Notes: generated from the sequence alone by a model not told the origin. Positions 9,930 through 19,375 are shown, counted from the first letter of the stretch. The stretch: DNA of 64,000 nucleotides from an uncultured Acidobacteriota bacterium (GCA_903851035.1 CAINND010000009.1:1-64000), one strand, 5' to 3'. Program-made: numbers and translations.

Positions 9930-12740
9930 CTACTCCATGTCCCGCCAGTTGGGGCCTGAGAAGGCTTCGACCTCCATGGGGACGCTGAGTTGGCAGGCGC
10001 CCTCCATGCACTGCTTGACCAGGGCTTTCACCTCGTCGGCCTCGGCCACAGGTGCTTCCAGTAAGAGTTCATCGTGCACCTGGAGGGTCATGCGGGCTTC
10101 CAGTTTGCGCGCGCGCAGTTCGGCGTTCAGTTTCAGCATGGCGATCTTGATGAGGTCAGAGGCTGTGCCCTGCAAGGGCGTGTTGACGGCGGTGCGCTCG
10201 GCGAATCCGCGCAGGTTGGGATTCTTGCTGTCGAGATCAGGGATGGGGCGCTTGCGTCCGAAGAGGTTGCGCACGTAGCCATCGCGGCGCGCCTGTTCGA
10301 GCGTGCGATCGATGAAGGTGCGCACGCCGGAGTAGCGCGCGAAGTAAGCGTCAATGAAGCGCTTGGCTTCCTTCTGCTCGATGCCAAGCTGCTGCGCCAG
10401 TCCGAAGGGCGAGAGTCCGTAGACGATGCCGAAGTTGACGGCCTTGGCGCGGCGGCGATGCTCGGCGTCAATCAGCATGGGCGGCACGCCGAAGACCTCG
10501 GCGGCGGTGAGGGTGTGAATGTCCTTGCCGGTGCGATAGGCCTCAAGCAAGAGCGGGTCCTGCGAATAGTGCGCCAGCAGGCGAAGCTCTATTTGCGAGT
10601 AGTCGGCGCCGACCAGCACCTTGCCCGGAGCGGCAACGAATGCGGCGCGAATCTCACGGCCGAGCTCGGTGCGGATGGGGATGTTCTGCAGATTCGGATT
10701 GGTGGAGCTGAGGCGGCCCGTGGCCGTTGCCGCCTGGTTGAAGCTGGTATGCAGGCGGCCCTCGCGTGCGAGCAGCGGCAATGAATCGATATATGTAGAT
10801 TTAAGTTTGCTGAGCTGGCGGAACTCCAAGACCAACCGCACGATCTCGTGATCGGTCAGGCCTTCGAGCACATCCTGCGCGGTGCTGGTGGCCTTGCCCT
10901 TGGCTCCGCGAGTGGGGCGCGGCAGGGCCAGCTTGTTGAACAGCACGTCGCCAAGCTGCTTGGGCGAGTTGACGTTGAACTCCGTGCCGGCCAGGCGGTG
11001 AATGTCGGCCTCGATGCGATGAACATCGGTGGCGAGGCGTGTGCTCATCTCGGCCAGCACATGGGCGTCGAGCTCCACGCCGGTCTCCTCCATCTGGCGC
11101 AGCACCGTGGCCAGCGGGAGATCAATCTCGCTGTAGAGGCGCGCGAGTTCGGTGTCGGCTTCGACTTCCTTTTGCAACTCGACGGCCAGACGCAGCGTAA
11201 CGTCGGTGGCTTCGGCGAGGCCACCTGCCAGCTTCAGACTTAGCCTGCGCAGCGCGACGTCGGCAAGCTTTTGCGCGTTCGTGGTGGGGTCGAGCAGATA
11301 GGCGTAGAGCATGGTGTCGTGCTGCACGCCCTCGAGATTGATGCCACTGGCGGTCAGGGCGTAGGCCGCGGACTTCACATCGTGCACGGCCTTGGGCGGC
11401 GTTGCGGCGGCGAGCAACGCGCGAAGGCCATCGGCGAGCGGGCCGCTGAGCGAGGCCGTGTAGCCGGTGGCGGCCTCGGCAGAGAGAGCGATGTCGGCGG
11501 CGGAGCTCGCGGGCGATCCTTGCGACGATACTGCTTCAGCAGGTGCAGTCGCGGAGGATGACAATGTCATCTGCGCGGGCTCGGCGTCTTCTTCTTGCTC
11601 ATCAGCGGCGTCGTCACCTTTAGCTACGGCGGCAGCTTCTGGCGCGGCGACGGCGATGGCGACGAGCGGTGCCTTGCGTAACTCAGCCAGCGCCTCAGCC
11701 GTCAGCGGCTGATAGGAATTCTCGCCCATGGGCTCACCGGCCTCGGTGAACTCGCGCTGCAGGGTGTTGAACTCCAACTCGCCGAAGAGTTCGCGGGCTG
11801 CGGTCGCATCGGGCTCGCGGGCGCGCATGGCCTCGGGATCGAAGGCGACGGGCGCGGTGGTGTGAATCTGGACGAGCTCGCGGCTCAGCAGGATGCGCTC
11901 GCGGTTTTCCTGCAAAGATTCGCGATAGCTTTTCTTCTGCACCTCATCGGCGCGTCCCAGCAGCGCGTCGAGGGTTCCGAATTGCTGAATCAACTCTACC
12001 GAGCCTTTGTCTCCAATGCCGGGCGCGCCGGGGACGTTATCCACGGCGTCTCCGCGCAGGGCCATCAGGTCCACAATCTGGTCGGGACGCACGCCCACCA
12101 GCTCTTCCACCTTGGCCGCGTCGCAGATGAGGTTGTCCTTGGGCGGATTGAGCACGCAGACGTGGTCGTTGACCAGTTGCAGCATGTCCTTGTCACTGCT
12201 GACCACCCAGGCGGCGTATCCGGCGTCGGCGGCCTTCACCGCCAGGGTGCCAATCAGGTCGTCGGCCTCGAAGCCTTCCAGGCCGATGACGGGGATGCGA
12301 TAGGCCTCCAGGGCGCGGAAGATGTAAGGCATCTGCTGGCGGAGGTCTTCGGGCATCTCGGCGCGATTGGCCTTGTAGCCCGCGTACTCCACGTGCGTCA
12401 CCTCTCCGGTCTCGCGGTCCACCTTTTTCAGGGCGGGCATGGCCTGTCCCTTTTCCTCGCGGAAGCTGGGACCGACGTCGAAGATGGCGGCGATGTATTC
12501 GGGGTGGAAGTCCTTGCGCAGCTTGTTGAGCATGTGCACGAAGACGAAGATGGCCGCCGTGGGCAATCCCGTGCGAGTGCTCATGGGGCGCTGGCGGCTC
12601 ATGGCGTGGTAGGCGCGGAAGACGAAGGAATAGGCGTCGATCAGGAAGACGCGGCCATGGCCCACGGGAGGCAGTTGCACCGGGCGGGAGTCAGAGGCGG
12701 AGGCGTTCTCGGCGGCGGCGGGTTTTTTCTTGGCAGGCAC
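9930..12740 (-). CDS. polA: DNA polymerase I
   Basis: 5' FEN domain (FLIDAYSFVFRAYHA), polymerase motifs GADYSQIELRLLAH, RRRAKAVNFGIVYGLSPFGLA, QVHDELLLE. Confidence 0.97.
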   Translation of the reverse strand: MPAKKKPAAAENASASDSRPVQLPPVGHGRVFLIDAYSFVFRAYHAMSRQRPMSTRTGLPTAAIFVFVHMLNKLRKDFHPEYIAAIFDVGPSFREEKGQAMPALKKVDRETGEVTHVEYAGYKANRAEMPEDLRQQMPYIFRALEAYRIPVIGLEGFEADDLIGTLAVKAADAGYAAWVVSSDKDMLQLVNDHVCVLNPPKDNLICDAAKVEELVGVRPDQIVDLMALRGDAVDNVPGAPGIGDKGSVELIQQFGTLDALLGRADEVQKKSYRESLQENRERILLSRELVQIHTTAPVAFDPEAMRAREPDATAARELFGELEFNTLQREFTEAGEPMGENSYQPLTAEALAELRKAPLVAIAVAAPEAAAVAKGDDAADEQEEDAEPAQMTLSSSATAPAEAVSSQGSPASSAADIALSAEAATGYTASLSGPLADGLRALLAAATPPKAVHDVKSAAYALTASGINLEGVQHDTMLYAYLLDPTTNAQKLADVALRRLSLKLAGGLAEATDVTLRLAVELQKEVEADTELARLYSEIDLPLATVLRQMEETGVELDAHVLAEMSTRLATDVHRIEADIHRLAGTEFNVNSPKQLGDVLFNKLALPRPTRGAKGKATSTAQDVLEGLTDHEIVRLVLEFRQLSKLKSTYIDSLPLLAREGRLHTSFNQAATATGRLSSTNPNLQNIPIRTELGREIRAAFVAAPGKVLVGADYSQIELRLLAHYSQDPLLLEAYRTGKDIHTLTAAEVFGVPPMLIDAEHRRRAKAVNFGIVYGLSPFGLAQQLGIEQKEAKRFIDAYFARYSGVRTFIDRTLEQARRDGYVRNLFGRKRPIPDLDSKNPNLRGFAERTAVNTPLQGTASDLIKIAMLKLNAELRARKLEARMTLQVHDELLLEAPVAEADEVKALVKQCMEGACQLSVPMEVEAFSGPNWRDME

Positions 12741-12751
12741 AGGGCTAATGC

Positions 12752-12790
12752 TAGCACCAGCGGGCGGGGGTTGGGATGCGATTGATTGGG
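12752..12790 (+). repeat. Copy A of a duplicated segment (5' flank of polA)
   Basis: tagcaccagcgggcgggggttgggatgcgattgattgggg recurs at 13437-13474. Confidence 0.85.
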
Positions 12791-12839
12791 GGCGGGAGAA
12801 GGGGTGAACGTATGTTAAACACCTAGTCTGCGAAAAGAA

Positions 12840-13307
12840 TCAGTCACGCATCACGCGGATTGCCCATACCTTATCGTGCAAGATGACAAACTCGACCCCG
12901 GGGTAGGCTAATATCCGATCTCCGATTGATCCGAAGACCATATCGCCCTTCATTAGCTTCATATCTTCGACTCTCCCTTTGCCGTGCTTTGCTACGACAG
13001 TCGTTTCAAGGTCACCAACCCTAATGCCGCTTTGCTCCGCAAAAGCTGGAGAAGTCACAACAATTGCGCTAAGTCTGTCATGATTATCAAACTCAAAGAA
13101 CAATCCCGATTTACTGAACTGCTCTTCTGTCACCCGATTCGGTAGAAGTTGTGAACGCTTGGTTTTTCCAAGAATGAACTGACCGCACCCTTTCGCCGCC
13201 ATGAGCGGCGCGTCTGAGCCGCACGCACTCACCTTTTGAATACACGCGACAGGAAGCGCTGCCAAGGCAATCAAGATGGCATAAATTATTCTGCGTTGAA
13301 TTTTCAT
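12840..13307 (-). CDS. Hypothetical lipoprotein
   Basis: MKIQRRIIYAILIALAALPVAC lipobox-like N-terminus; no family recognised. Confidence 0.6.
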   Translation of the reverse strand: MKIQRRIIYAILIALAALPVACIQKVSACGSDAPLMAAKGCGQFILGKTKRSQLLPNRVTEEQFSKSGLFFEFDNHDRLSAIVVTSPAFAEQSGIRVGDLETTVVAKHGKGRVEDMKLMKGDMVFGSIGDRILAYPGVEFVILHDKVWAIRVMRD

Positions 13308-13376
13308 TGCTTTTATTAGACACCGCGACTCGGAGCAGCGCCATGTAATTGACGCCTCAAACAGGCTCCGTATCCA

Positions 13377-13440
13377 CCTAGCCTCGCAACCGTTTCCTAC
13401 TCAATGAACATGCAGTCGCCGTAGCTGAAGAAGCGGTAGC
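13377..13440 (-). pseudogene. Duplicated 3' end of queA (remnant)
   Basis: 64 nt aligns to 14172-14235 with about 5 mismatches (tactcaatgaacatgcagtcgccgtagctgaagaagcggtagc). Confidence 0.85.
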
Positions 13441-13474
13441 ACCAGCGGGCGGGGGGGATGCGATTGATTGGGGG
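13437..13474 (+). repeat. Copy A' of the polA 5'-flank segment, fused to the queA 3'-end remnant
   Basis: tagcaccagcgggcgggggggatgcgattgattgggg; compare 12752-12790. Confidence 0.85.
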
Positions 13475-13561
13475 GTGGTACGGTGGGTGCTGGGGATGTT
13501 ACGGCAGAAATCGACAATGACGGTGTGCGCAAATATGATTGCATTGTAAGGGGAGAGCAGA

Positions 13562-14146
13562 ATGAGCGTAAAAGCCGTTGAGGTGGCTAAGTTCGTCAGG
13601 TCTTCCATTGAACCTCTTGCCGATCCGATTTATGGCAATCGGTATAGGTGCGCTGCTTACTTACTAGACGGCACGTACCTTCCCTGCGTGGTATTCCAGA
13701 GTAAGAAAAAGCTGATTGAATTGTATCTTCGCCGCATGAAGCAATTGCGATGGCGGCCTTCACAAAAAAGGACCGTTATTAGCAGCTTCGTGACAGGCGA
13801 CTCTCGCATCGCCCACTACGACTTGAAAAGTGTCGAGTCCTCCCCATTTGCTTGGCCATTGGCAATTCTGAAGACTATCCACGGCGAGACCATCATGAGT
13901 TGGACTGCATTCGTCGTGGAGATGCATGACGGGACAATGCACTCGTATGGCACGGAATTCAGCGCCGAGTTCTTCGATTTGCCAAACGGATACTCATATA
14001 CAGATATTGCTACGATTCACAGCGGGATGGTGTATTCACCGTCACACGGCTTGCAGAAATTCTCCATAGAATTGTTCAAGGATTCACCACCGCCACTTCG
14101 CGAAAAGCCGTTCTTTACCTGCTATCTGGATGAACTCGACGAATAG
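13562..14146 (+). CDS. Hypothetical protein
   Basis: Good RBS (aaggggagagcagaATG), 194 aa, MSVKAVEVAKFVRSSIEPLADPIYGNRYRCAAYLLDG; no family recognised. Confidence 0.65.
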   Translation: MSVKAVEVAKFVRSSIEPLADPIYGNRYRCAAYLLDGTYLPCVVFQSKKKLIELYLRRMKQLRWRPSQKRTVISSFVTGDSRIAHYDLKSVESSPFAWPLAILKTIHGETIMSWTAFVVEMHDGTMHSYGTEFSAEFFDLPNGYSYTDIATIHSGMVYSPSHGLQKFSIELFKDSPPPLREKPFFTCYLDELDE

Positions 14147-14191
14147 CTGACGATAGCAGCCCAAGTGCCCGCCTAACTTCGCAACCGTTTT

Positions 14192-15376
14192 CTACTCGAT
14201 AAACATGCAGTCGCCGTAGCTGAAGAAGCGGTAGCGCTTGCGGACGGCGTGCTGGTAGGCGGCGAGCGTATGCTCGCGCCCGGTAAAGGCCGAGACCAGC
14301 ATCAGAAGGGTGCTCTTGGGTAGGTGGAAATTGGTGAGCATGGCGTCCACCACTCGGAAGCGGTAGCCGGGGTAGATGAAGATGTTGGCCTCACCCTGGG
14401 GTTGGAGGTCAAAATCCCCACTCAAGCCAACAGAGGGCTTGAATGGGGCACCCTCGGCGTTTTCTGTTGGTCTGTTCTGCCAGCCACCGCCGCCAGCGGC
14501 GTACTCCAGCGTCCGCACGGTGGTGGTGCCGATGGCGACCACGCGGCGGCCCTCGCGCTTGGCGAGCTGGATTTTTTCGACGGTCTCCGGGGGGATGGAG
14601 TAGCTCTCGGTGTGGATCTGGTGCTCCTCGACGACATTGGTGCGGATGGGCGCGAAGGTTCCCAGGCCGACGTGCAGAGTGACCGTGGCGCGCTCGATGC
14701 CGCGGGCGTCTATGGCGGCCAAAACTTCCGGCGTAAAGTGCAACCCTGCGGTGGGAGCGGCTACCGAGCCGGGATCGCGGGCAAAGACCGTCTGGTAGCG
14801 CTGGCGGTCCTCCGCCGTATCGGGACGGTCAATGTAGGGCGGCAAGGGGATGTGTCCCAGGCGCTCCAGGCGCGCGTGGAAGTCCGGGACGGGCAGGAAG
14901 CGCAGGGTGCGCTCGCCAAACTCGCCTCGGGAGAGGACCTCGGCCTCTAACAGCGCCTCATGAGCCTCGCCCTCAAAGAAGTAGAGCCGCTCGCCGGGCA
15001 TGATCTTGCGTCCCGGGCGGACGAGGGCCTGCCATGTCTCCTCCGCGCCGGGCAGGCGGCGGGTGAGCAGCACTTCGACGCGGCCTTGCAGGAAGTCTTT
15101 GGAGGCCGGATTGGCGGGGCTGAGCGGCTGCGCGTGCTGTCCGCTGCGGCGTCCAAAGAGGCGTGCCGGAAGAACCCTGGTGTCGTTGAAGACCAGCAGG
15201 TCGGTGGGGCGCAGCAGGCCGGGGAAATCGCGGAAGCCGAGGTCTGCCAATGAATTTTCCGCCGAGTTGCACCGCAGATGCAGCAAACGCGAGGCGGCAC
15301 GCTCCGCCGCAGGATGCTGCGCAATCAGCTCAGGCGGCAGTGGAAAGTCGAAGTCGGAGACGAGCACGTCTCTCAT
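14192..15376 (-). CDS. queA: S-adenosylmethionine:tRNA ribosyltransferase-isomerase
   Basis: [75 protein letters not shown]. Confidence 0.96.
   Translation of the reverse strand: MRDVLVSDFDFPLPPELIAQHPAAERAASRLLHLRCNSAENSLADLGFRDFPGLLRPTDLLVFNDTRVLPARLFGRRSGQHAQPLSPANPASKDFLQGRVEVLLTRRLPGAEETWQALVRPGRKIMPGERLYFFEGEAHEALLEAEVLSRGEFGERTLRFLPVPDFHARLERLGHIPLPPYIDRPDTAEDRQRYQTVFARDPGSVAAPTAGLHFTPEVLAAIDARGIERATVTLHVGLGTFAPIRTNVVEEHQIHTESYSIPPETVEKIQLAKREGRRVVAIGTTTVRTLEYAAGGGGWQNRPTENAEGAPFKPSVGLSGDFDLQPQGEANIFIYPGYRFRVVDAMLTNFHLPKSTLLMLVSAFTGREHTLAAYQHAVRKRYRFFSYGDCMFIE
14410..14470 (+). repeat. REP-like repeat copy embedded in the queA coding sequence
   Basis: caaaatccccactcaagccaacagagggcttgaatggggcaccctcggcgttttctgttgg aligns over its whole 61 nt with window positions 1-61. 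Confidence 0.8.
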
Positions 15377-15603
15377 TATAAAAGGCGGGAATATTAGGCG
15401 GGGATTTAAGACATAAGCCTGCTGGCGGAGCTTACCCAGGGGCGGGCATGGCCGCTAAAAGCGCGGAAATTGGCACACAAGTGGGACTCCGCCGGAGATT
15501 CATCCACGATTGACAGCAACATTACACAGAAATTGTGGCGGGCGGCGAAAGGCTACGGTACTATTCGGGAAGCAGGCAAAAACGGTTACGGAACGGCACT
15601 AGG

Positions 15604-16269
15604 ATGAGCGAGCACGAGTCCCGGCTGGAAATTCTTCGCTTCGGCAAAATGTTGCACGATCACGGCTTGATTGCCGCCACCGACGGCAACATCAGCGTGC
15701 GCCTGAACGAAGCCCTCGTGCTGATTACGCCGACCTGCATCAGCAAGGGCATGATGACCACCGAGGACCTGCTGGTGGTGGATATGCACGGGCGCAAGGT
15801 CAGCGGCTTCCGCGACGTGACCAGCGAAATCGGCATGCACATGACGATCTATCGCATGCGTCCGGACGTAAACGCCATTGTGCATGCGCATCCGCCCACG
15901 GCCACCGGCTTTGCCGCCTGCGGGCTGGCGCTGGACCAGGCACTAATCAGCGAGGTGCTGCTGAGCCTGGGGCGCGTGCCGCTGGCGCACTACGCCACGC
16001 CGGGCACCAGCGAATTGAGCGAGGCCCTGGAGCCCTACATTCCCGAGCATGATGCCGTGCTGATGGCCAACCACGGCGTGGTGACCTACGGCGCCGACCT
16101 GACCCAGGCCTACATGAACATGGAGACCGTGGAGCACTTTGCCAAGATCGCACTGGTGGTCAAGCAGTTGGGCTGCGAGCGTCCGCTGGGCGAGGAGCAG
16201 GTCAGCAAGTTGCAGGAGATTCGCCAGCGCTTGCAGGTTTACAAGACGGAGATGCGCACCCGCGCGTAG
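15604..16269 (+). CDS. Class II aldolase/adducin family protein
   Basis: TDGNISVRL, HAHPPTATGFAA, ANHGVVTYGADL. Confidence 0.9.
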   Translation: MSEHESRLEILRFGKMLHDHGLIAATDGNISVRLNEALVLITPTCISKGMMTTEDLLVVDMHGRKVSGFRDVTSEIGMHMTIYRMRPDVNAIVHAHPPTATGFAACGLALDQALISEVLLSLGRVPLAHYATPGTSELSEALEPYIPEHDAVLMANHGVVTYGADLTQAYMNMETVEHFAKIALVVKQLGCERPLGEEQVSKLQEIRQRLQVYKTEMRTRA

Positions 16270-16312
16270 TTCTTTATTCTTACGTTCAACCAATAAAATT
16301 TGCCGTAAGTCT

Positions 16313-16819
16313 TCACTCCACTTCGTGGACAAACTCTGCCACGTCGCGGCGCGGCATGGACTGGGGCTGCTCATCAGCATAGCCAATCGTGAGCAGAGCC
16401 AGCGGTATGTAACCTTCGGCAGCGTGAATGACCTCGGCGAGCTTCTGAGGCACAAAGGCTCCCACCCAGCAAGAGCCGAGACCGAGCGAGGCGGCGGCCA
16501 TGTGCGCGATGGTGGTGGCGATGCTGGCATCCTGCAAGGCCCAGTGCTCGGGGCCATCGTACTGGCAGCGCGCGGCGTCGGTGCAGATGACGAGAGCCAG
16601 CGGAGCCTGTGCCACCCAGCCGTGGTCGAAGGTTGCGGCTGCCAACTGCTGCATGCGCTCCGGCCCGCGCACCACGTACACCTGGTAGGCCTGGAAGTTG
16701 CCCGCCGTCGGCACGGTGCGAATGGCCTCCAATATCTGCGAGACGAGTTCCTGCGGCACGGGCTGGGGCTGGTAGCGGCGCACCGAGTGGCGCTGGTGCA
16801 AGAGCTGTAAGAATTCCAT
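16313..16819 (-). CDS. Nitroreductase family protein
   Basis: MEFLQLLHQRHSVRRYQPQPVPQELV...AGNFQAYQVYVV...LGLGSCWVGAF. Confidence 0.9.
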   Translation of the reverse strand: MEFLQLLHQRHSVRRYQPQPVPQELVSQILEAIRTVPTAGNFQAYQVYVVRGPERMQQLAAATFDHGWVAQAPLALVICTDAARCQYDGPEHWALQDASIATTIAHMAAASLGLGSCWVGAFVPQKLAEVIHAAEGYIPLALLTIGYADEQPQSMPRRDVAEFVHEVE

Positions 16820-16835
16820 GACGTTCTCCGGCGAA

Positions 16836-16865
16836 GTTAAATCAATAAAAGTTAAATCAATAAAA
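16836..16865. repeat. Perfect 15-bp tandem repeat upstream of the nitroreductase gene
   Basis: gttaaatcaataaaa x2. Confidence 0.9.
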
Positions 16866-16990
16866 GAATGGCTGCGATGTATGCGAATTAAAAGGGCCGC
16901 CCCGGGTGGGAGCCTGTCTCCCAATGCCCGGAGCGTCCCTTTTTACCTCTCCAGTGTACGACCTCTTTGCGTTACATCGCCGACCAGCGG

Positions 16991-19165
16991 TTAATCTCCG
17001 CCGAGCTGGAAGCGGATGCCGGCGCGGAAGCTGGCGGTGAGCGCCGGGTAGCCCAAGACCTCCTGGTAGTGACGGTTGAGCAGGTTCTCCGCGTTGGCGT
17101 AAAGCTGCACGCGGCGCTCCAGCTGGTACCATCCGCCGGCGTCCACACGCGCGTAGCCGGGAGCGTGGGTCAGGCCGAGGCCGAGGAAGTCGGAGTCCGG
17201 ACGGCGGCCCAGGAAGCTGCCGCCCAACGTGCCTCCAAAGCGCTTGCGCTGATAGCTGAGCAGCAACGTCCCAGCGTGCTTGGGGCGCAGCAGCAGCGGA
17301 TCGCCCGGGGCGTTGGGATAGTAACCAAGCGGCGAGACCAGAATCTGCGTGGAGGTGTAGAAGTACGAACCCTGCACGCGCAGATGGCTGGCCACGCGGC
17401 CGCTCATGTCGAGTTCGGCTCCATGCGCGAGCGTCTTGTTCAGGTTGATGTACTGCGAGTAGCTGCCGTTGCTGGTGATCTGGTCGCTGTAGATGCTATG
17501 GAAGTAGGTGGCGACGGCCTCCCACTGGCGGCCCAGCTTCTGCTCAAATCCGGCGTCGAAGGTATGCGCCTGCTCCGGCTTAAGGTTGGGGTTGGGATAG
17601 ATGCCATAGCCGGTGAAGCCGAAAGACTGTTCGAGGCTGGGCTCCTTGATGGCCTCGCTGAAGCTGCCTTTGAGGCGCGTGTTGCCCCACAGGCCCTGCC
17701 CGCGATGGACGAGATAAGTGAGCGAGGTACGCGGAATCACACGGTCGCCGAAGCTGTCATTGTGCACATAGCGCGCGCCGGCGATGGCCGTCAGGCGGCC
17801 CCACTCGACGAACTGCTCGGCATAGAGGGCGTGGTTCAGGCGCAAACCGTGGTTGACGCTGGCATAGACCGTGTCTCCGATAAAACCGTTCTCATCCTCG
17901 AACTCATAGCCGAAACTGGTGCGGGCACGGCGCTGCTCCAGTACCTCGGCGTTGTAGCGCAGGCCGAAGCGGTTGATGTCGGAATAAGAGTTGTAGGCGC
18001 AGTAAGGGTAGTAGAGTTCGTTGGGATCGAGGCAGGGATCGGTGTCGTGACGCTGGTGGTTGTAGTTATAGATGGTCAGATTGTGCTGCCAGTTGGCAGG
18101 TGCCACCAGCGACCAGGCCAGCGAGGCCAGCAGGTTGTCCTGGTGAGCATAGGCGTCGGTGGAGGCAGGAATGCCGAGATCAGGAAACTGCTCGCCCGGA
18201 ACGCCGGAGCGCGAGTCATTGTGGCGCAGGCGCAGGCGTAGGGACTCATTGGTTGTGATCTGCACACCGAGGTTCACGCCCTGCGATGCATTCTCGTAAA
18301 AGTCATTCGCACCCTGGCCGTTGCCGTGGAGCTGGTCGGCAAAGAGGTTGTAATCGAACTTGCGCAGCACGCCGCTGACCGAGCCGTAACCGTGGGCCAG
18401 CCCGAAGTTGCCGCCATCGGCGCCAAAGCGCAGCTCGGGAGTGCGGGTGTGTCCGGCTTCGCTAGAAATCTGCACGACGCTGCTCATGGCGTCGGCTCCG
18501 TAGAGCACGCTTTCCCCGCCGCGCAGCAGCTCAATGCGTCCGGCGCCGGCGAGCGGCAGGGTGCCGAAGTCGAAGTAGCCGCCGGGATCGCTGACCGGCA
18601 CGCCATCCACGAAGACCTTGTTGTAATCGCTGTCTCCGCCGCGCACGAAGAGCGATGTTTGACCGCCGCGATTGCCGCTATCGCCAAGGATGACGCCGGG
18701 CAAAAAGCGGATGGCGTCGGAGGCGGCGATGGGCAGCTGGGCCTGCAACTCGGCGGCGTTGAGCGTGCTGACGTTCATTCCAGTCAGTCCGGCTTCGATG
18801 GGCGAGGGCGTGGCCAGAACGACGACGGTCTCACTGGCGGTGGCAACCTGCAGGCGGGCCACGAGCTCATGGGTGTCGGTGATGGTTGCGGAGTAGGGAG
18901 CAAAGCCCGGGGCGAGAACTTCGACATGCAGTGAAGTTTTCGCAGGCAGATGCGAGAGCAGGGCGATGCCCTGGGCATCGGTAGTGGAGTTGGCAAGTAC
19001 ACGTCCGTGCTCGGCATAGACGGTGACGTTCGCGCCAATGACGGCGGTTGCGGCGGGATCGGTGACCCTGATCTTTAGATCGTTAACCTTTAAGCCCTGG
19101 GCCAGTGCGGTTTGAGCGAGAAGTAGAGCAAAAAGAAAAGAAATAACGCAGCGCGATACGCGCAT
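16991..19165 (-). CDS. TonB-dependent receptor, BtuB-like (probable cobalamin/corrinoid transporter)
   Basis: Plug domain (DAIRFLPGVILGDSGNRGGQTSLFVRGGDSDYNKVFVDGVPVSDPGG), vitamin-B12-receptor style; preceded by a cobalamin riboswitch; RBS aggagg upstream of ATG 19165. Confidence 0.9.
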   Translation of the reverse strand: MRVSRCVISFLFALLLAQTALAQGLKVNDLKIRVTDPAATAVIGANVTVYAEHGRVLANSTTDAQGIALLSHLPAKTSLHVEVLAPGFAPYSATITDTHELVARLQVATASETVVVLATPSPIEAGLTGMNVSTLNAAELQAQLPIAASDAIRFLPGVILGDSGNRGGQTSLFVRGGDSDYNKVFVDGVPVSDPGGYFDFGTLPLAGAGRIELLRGGESVLYGADAMSSVVQISSEAGHTRTPELRFGADGGNFGLAHGYGSVSGVLRKFDYNLFADQLHGNGQGANDFYENASQGVNLGVQITTNESLRLRLRHNDSRSGVPGEQFPDLGIPASTDAYAHQDNLLASLAWSLVAPANWQHNLTIYNYNHQRHDTDPCLDPNELYYPYCAYNSYSDINRFGLRYNAEVLEQRRARTSFGYEFEDENGFIGDTVYASVNHGLRLNHALYAEQFVEWGRLTAIAGARYVHNDSFGDRVIPRTSLTYLVHRGQGLWGNTRLKGSFSEAIKEPSLEQSFGFTGYGIYPNPNLKPEQAHTFDAGFEQKLGRQWEAVATYFHSIYSDQITSNGSYSQYINLNKTLAHGAELDMSGRVASHLRVQGSYFYTSTQILVSPLGYYPNAPGDPLLLRPKHAGTLLLSYQRKRFGGTLGGSFLGRRPDSDFLGLGLTHAPGYARVDAGGWYQLERRVQLYANAENLLNRHYQEVLGYPALTASFRAGIRFQLGGD

Positions 19166-19204
19166 ACAGCCTCCTTTACACGCGAAAGGGGTAAGCAAGA
19201 TGTT

Positions 19205-19375
19205 CGCGCCGGTCTCCTGGCTTGCCGGTGACGCTAATCAGCCGAGGGCCTTCCCATGCAATATGCACAGTGGCCAAGCGGCGGGACAAACTTCCATCCG
19301 GCTTACAGTTGCGCGGCAGCGCGGGTTTTGCACCCGCTTCCCATGCCCGCGGAAAACCACTCCGGGGCGCGCGAA
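19205..19375 (-). promoter_or_regulatory. Cobalamin riboswitch
   Basis: Minus strand reads GGGAAGCGGGTGCAAAACCCGCGCTGCCGCGCAACTGTAAGCCGG...CCACTG...GGGAAGGCCC...AAGCCAGGAGACCGGC, i.e. the conserved B12-box core. Confidence 0.95.

Noticed and set aside
6685-10011. 1108-aa minus-strand ORF opposite the TonB receptor
   Set aside because: Antisense shadow of a well-supported GC-rich coding sequence; composition (Arg/His/Val/Ala-rich) has no domain features
13378-13608. 76-aa minus-strand ORF
   Set aside because: Created by the duplicated queA 3' end and the spacer; no independent support
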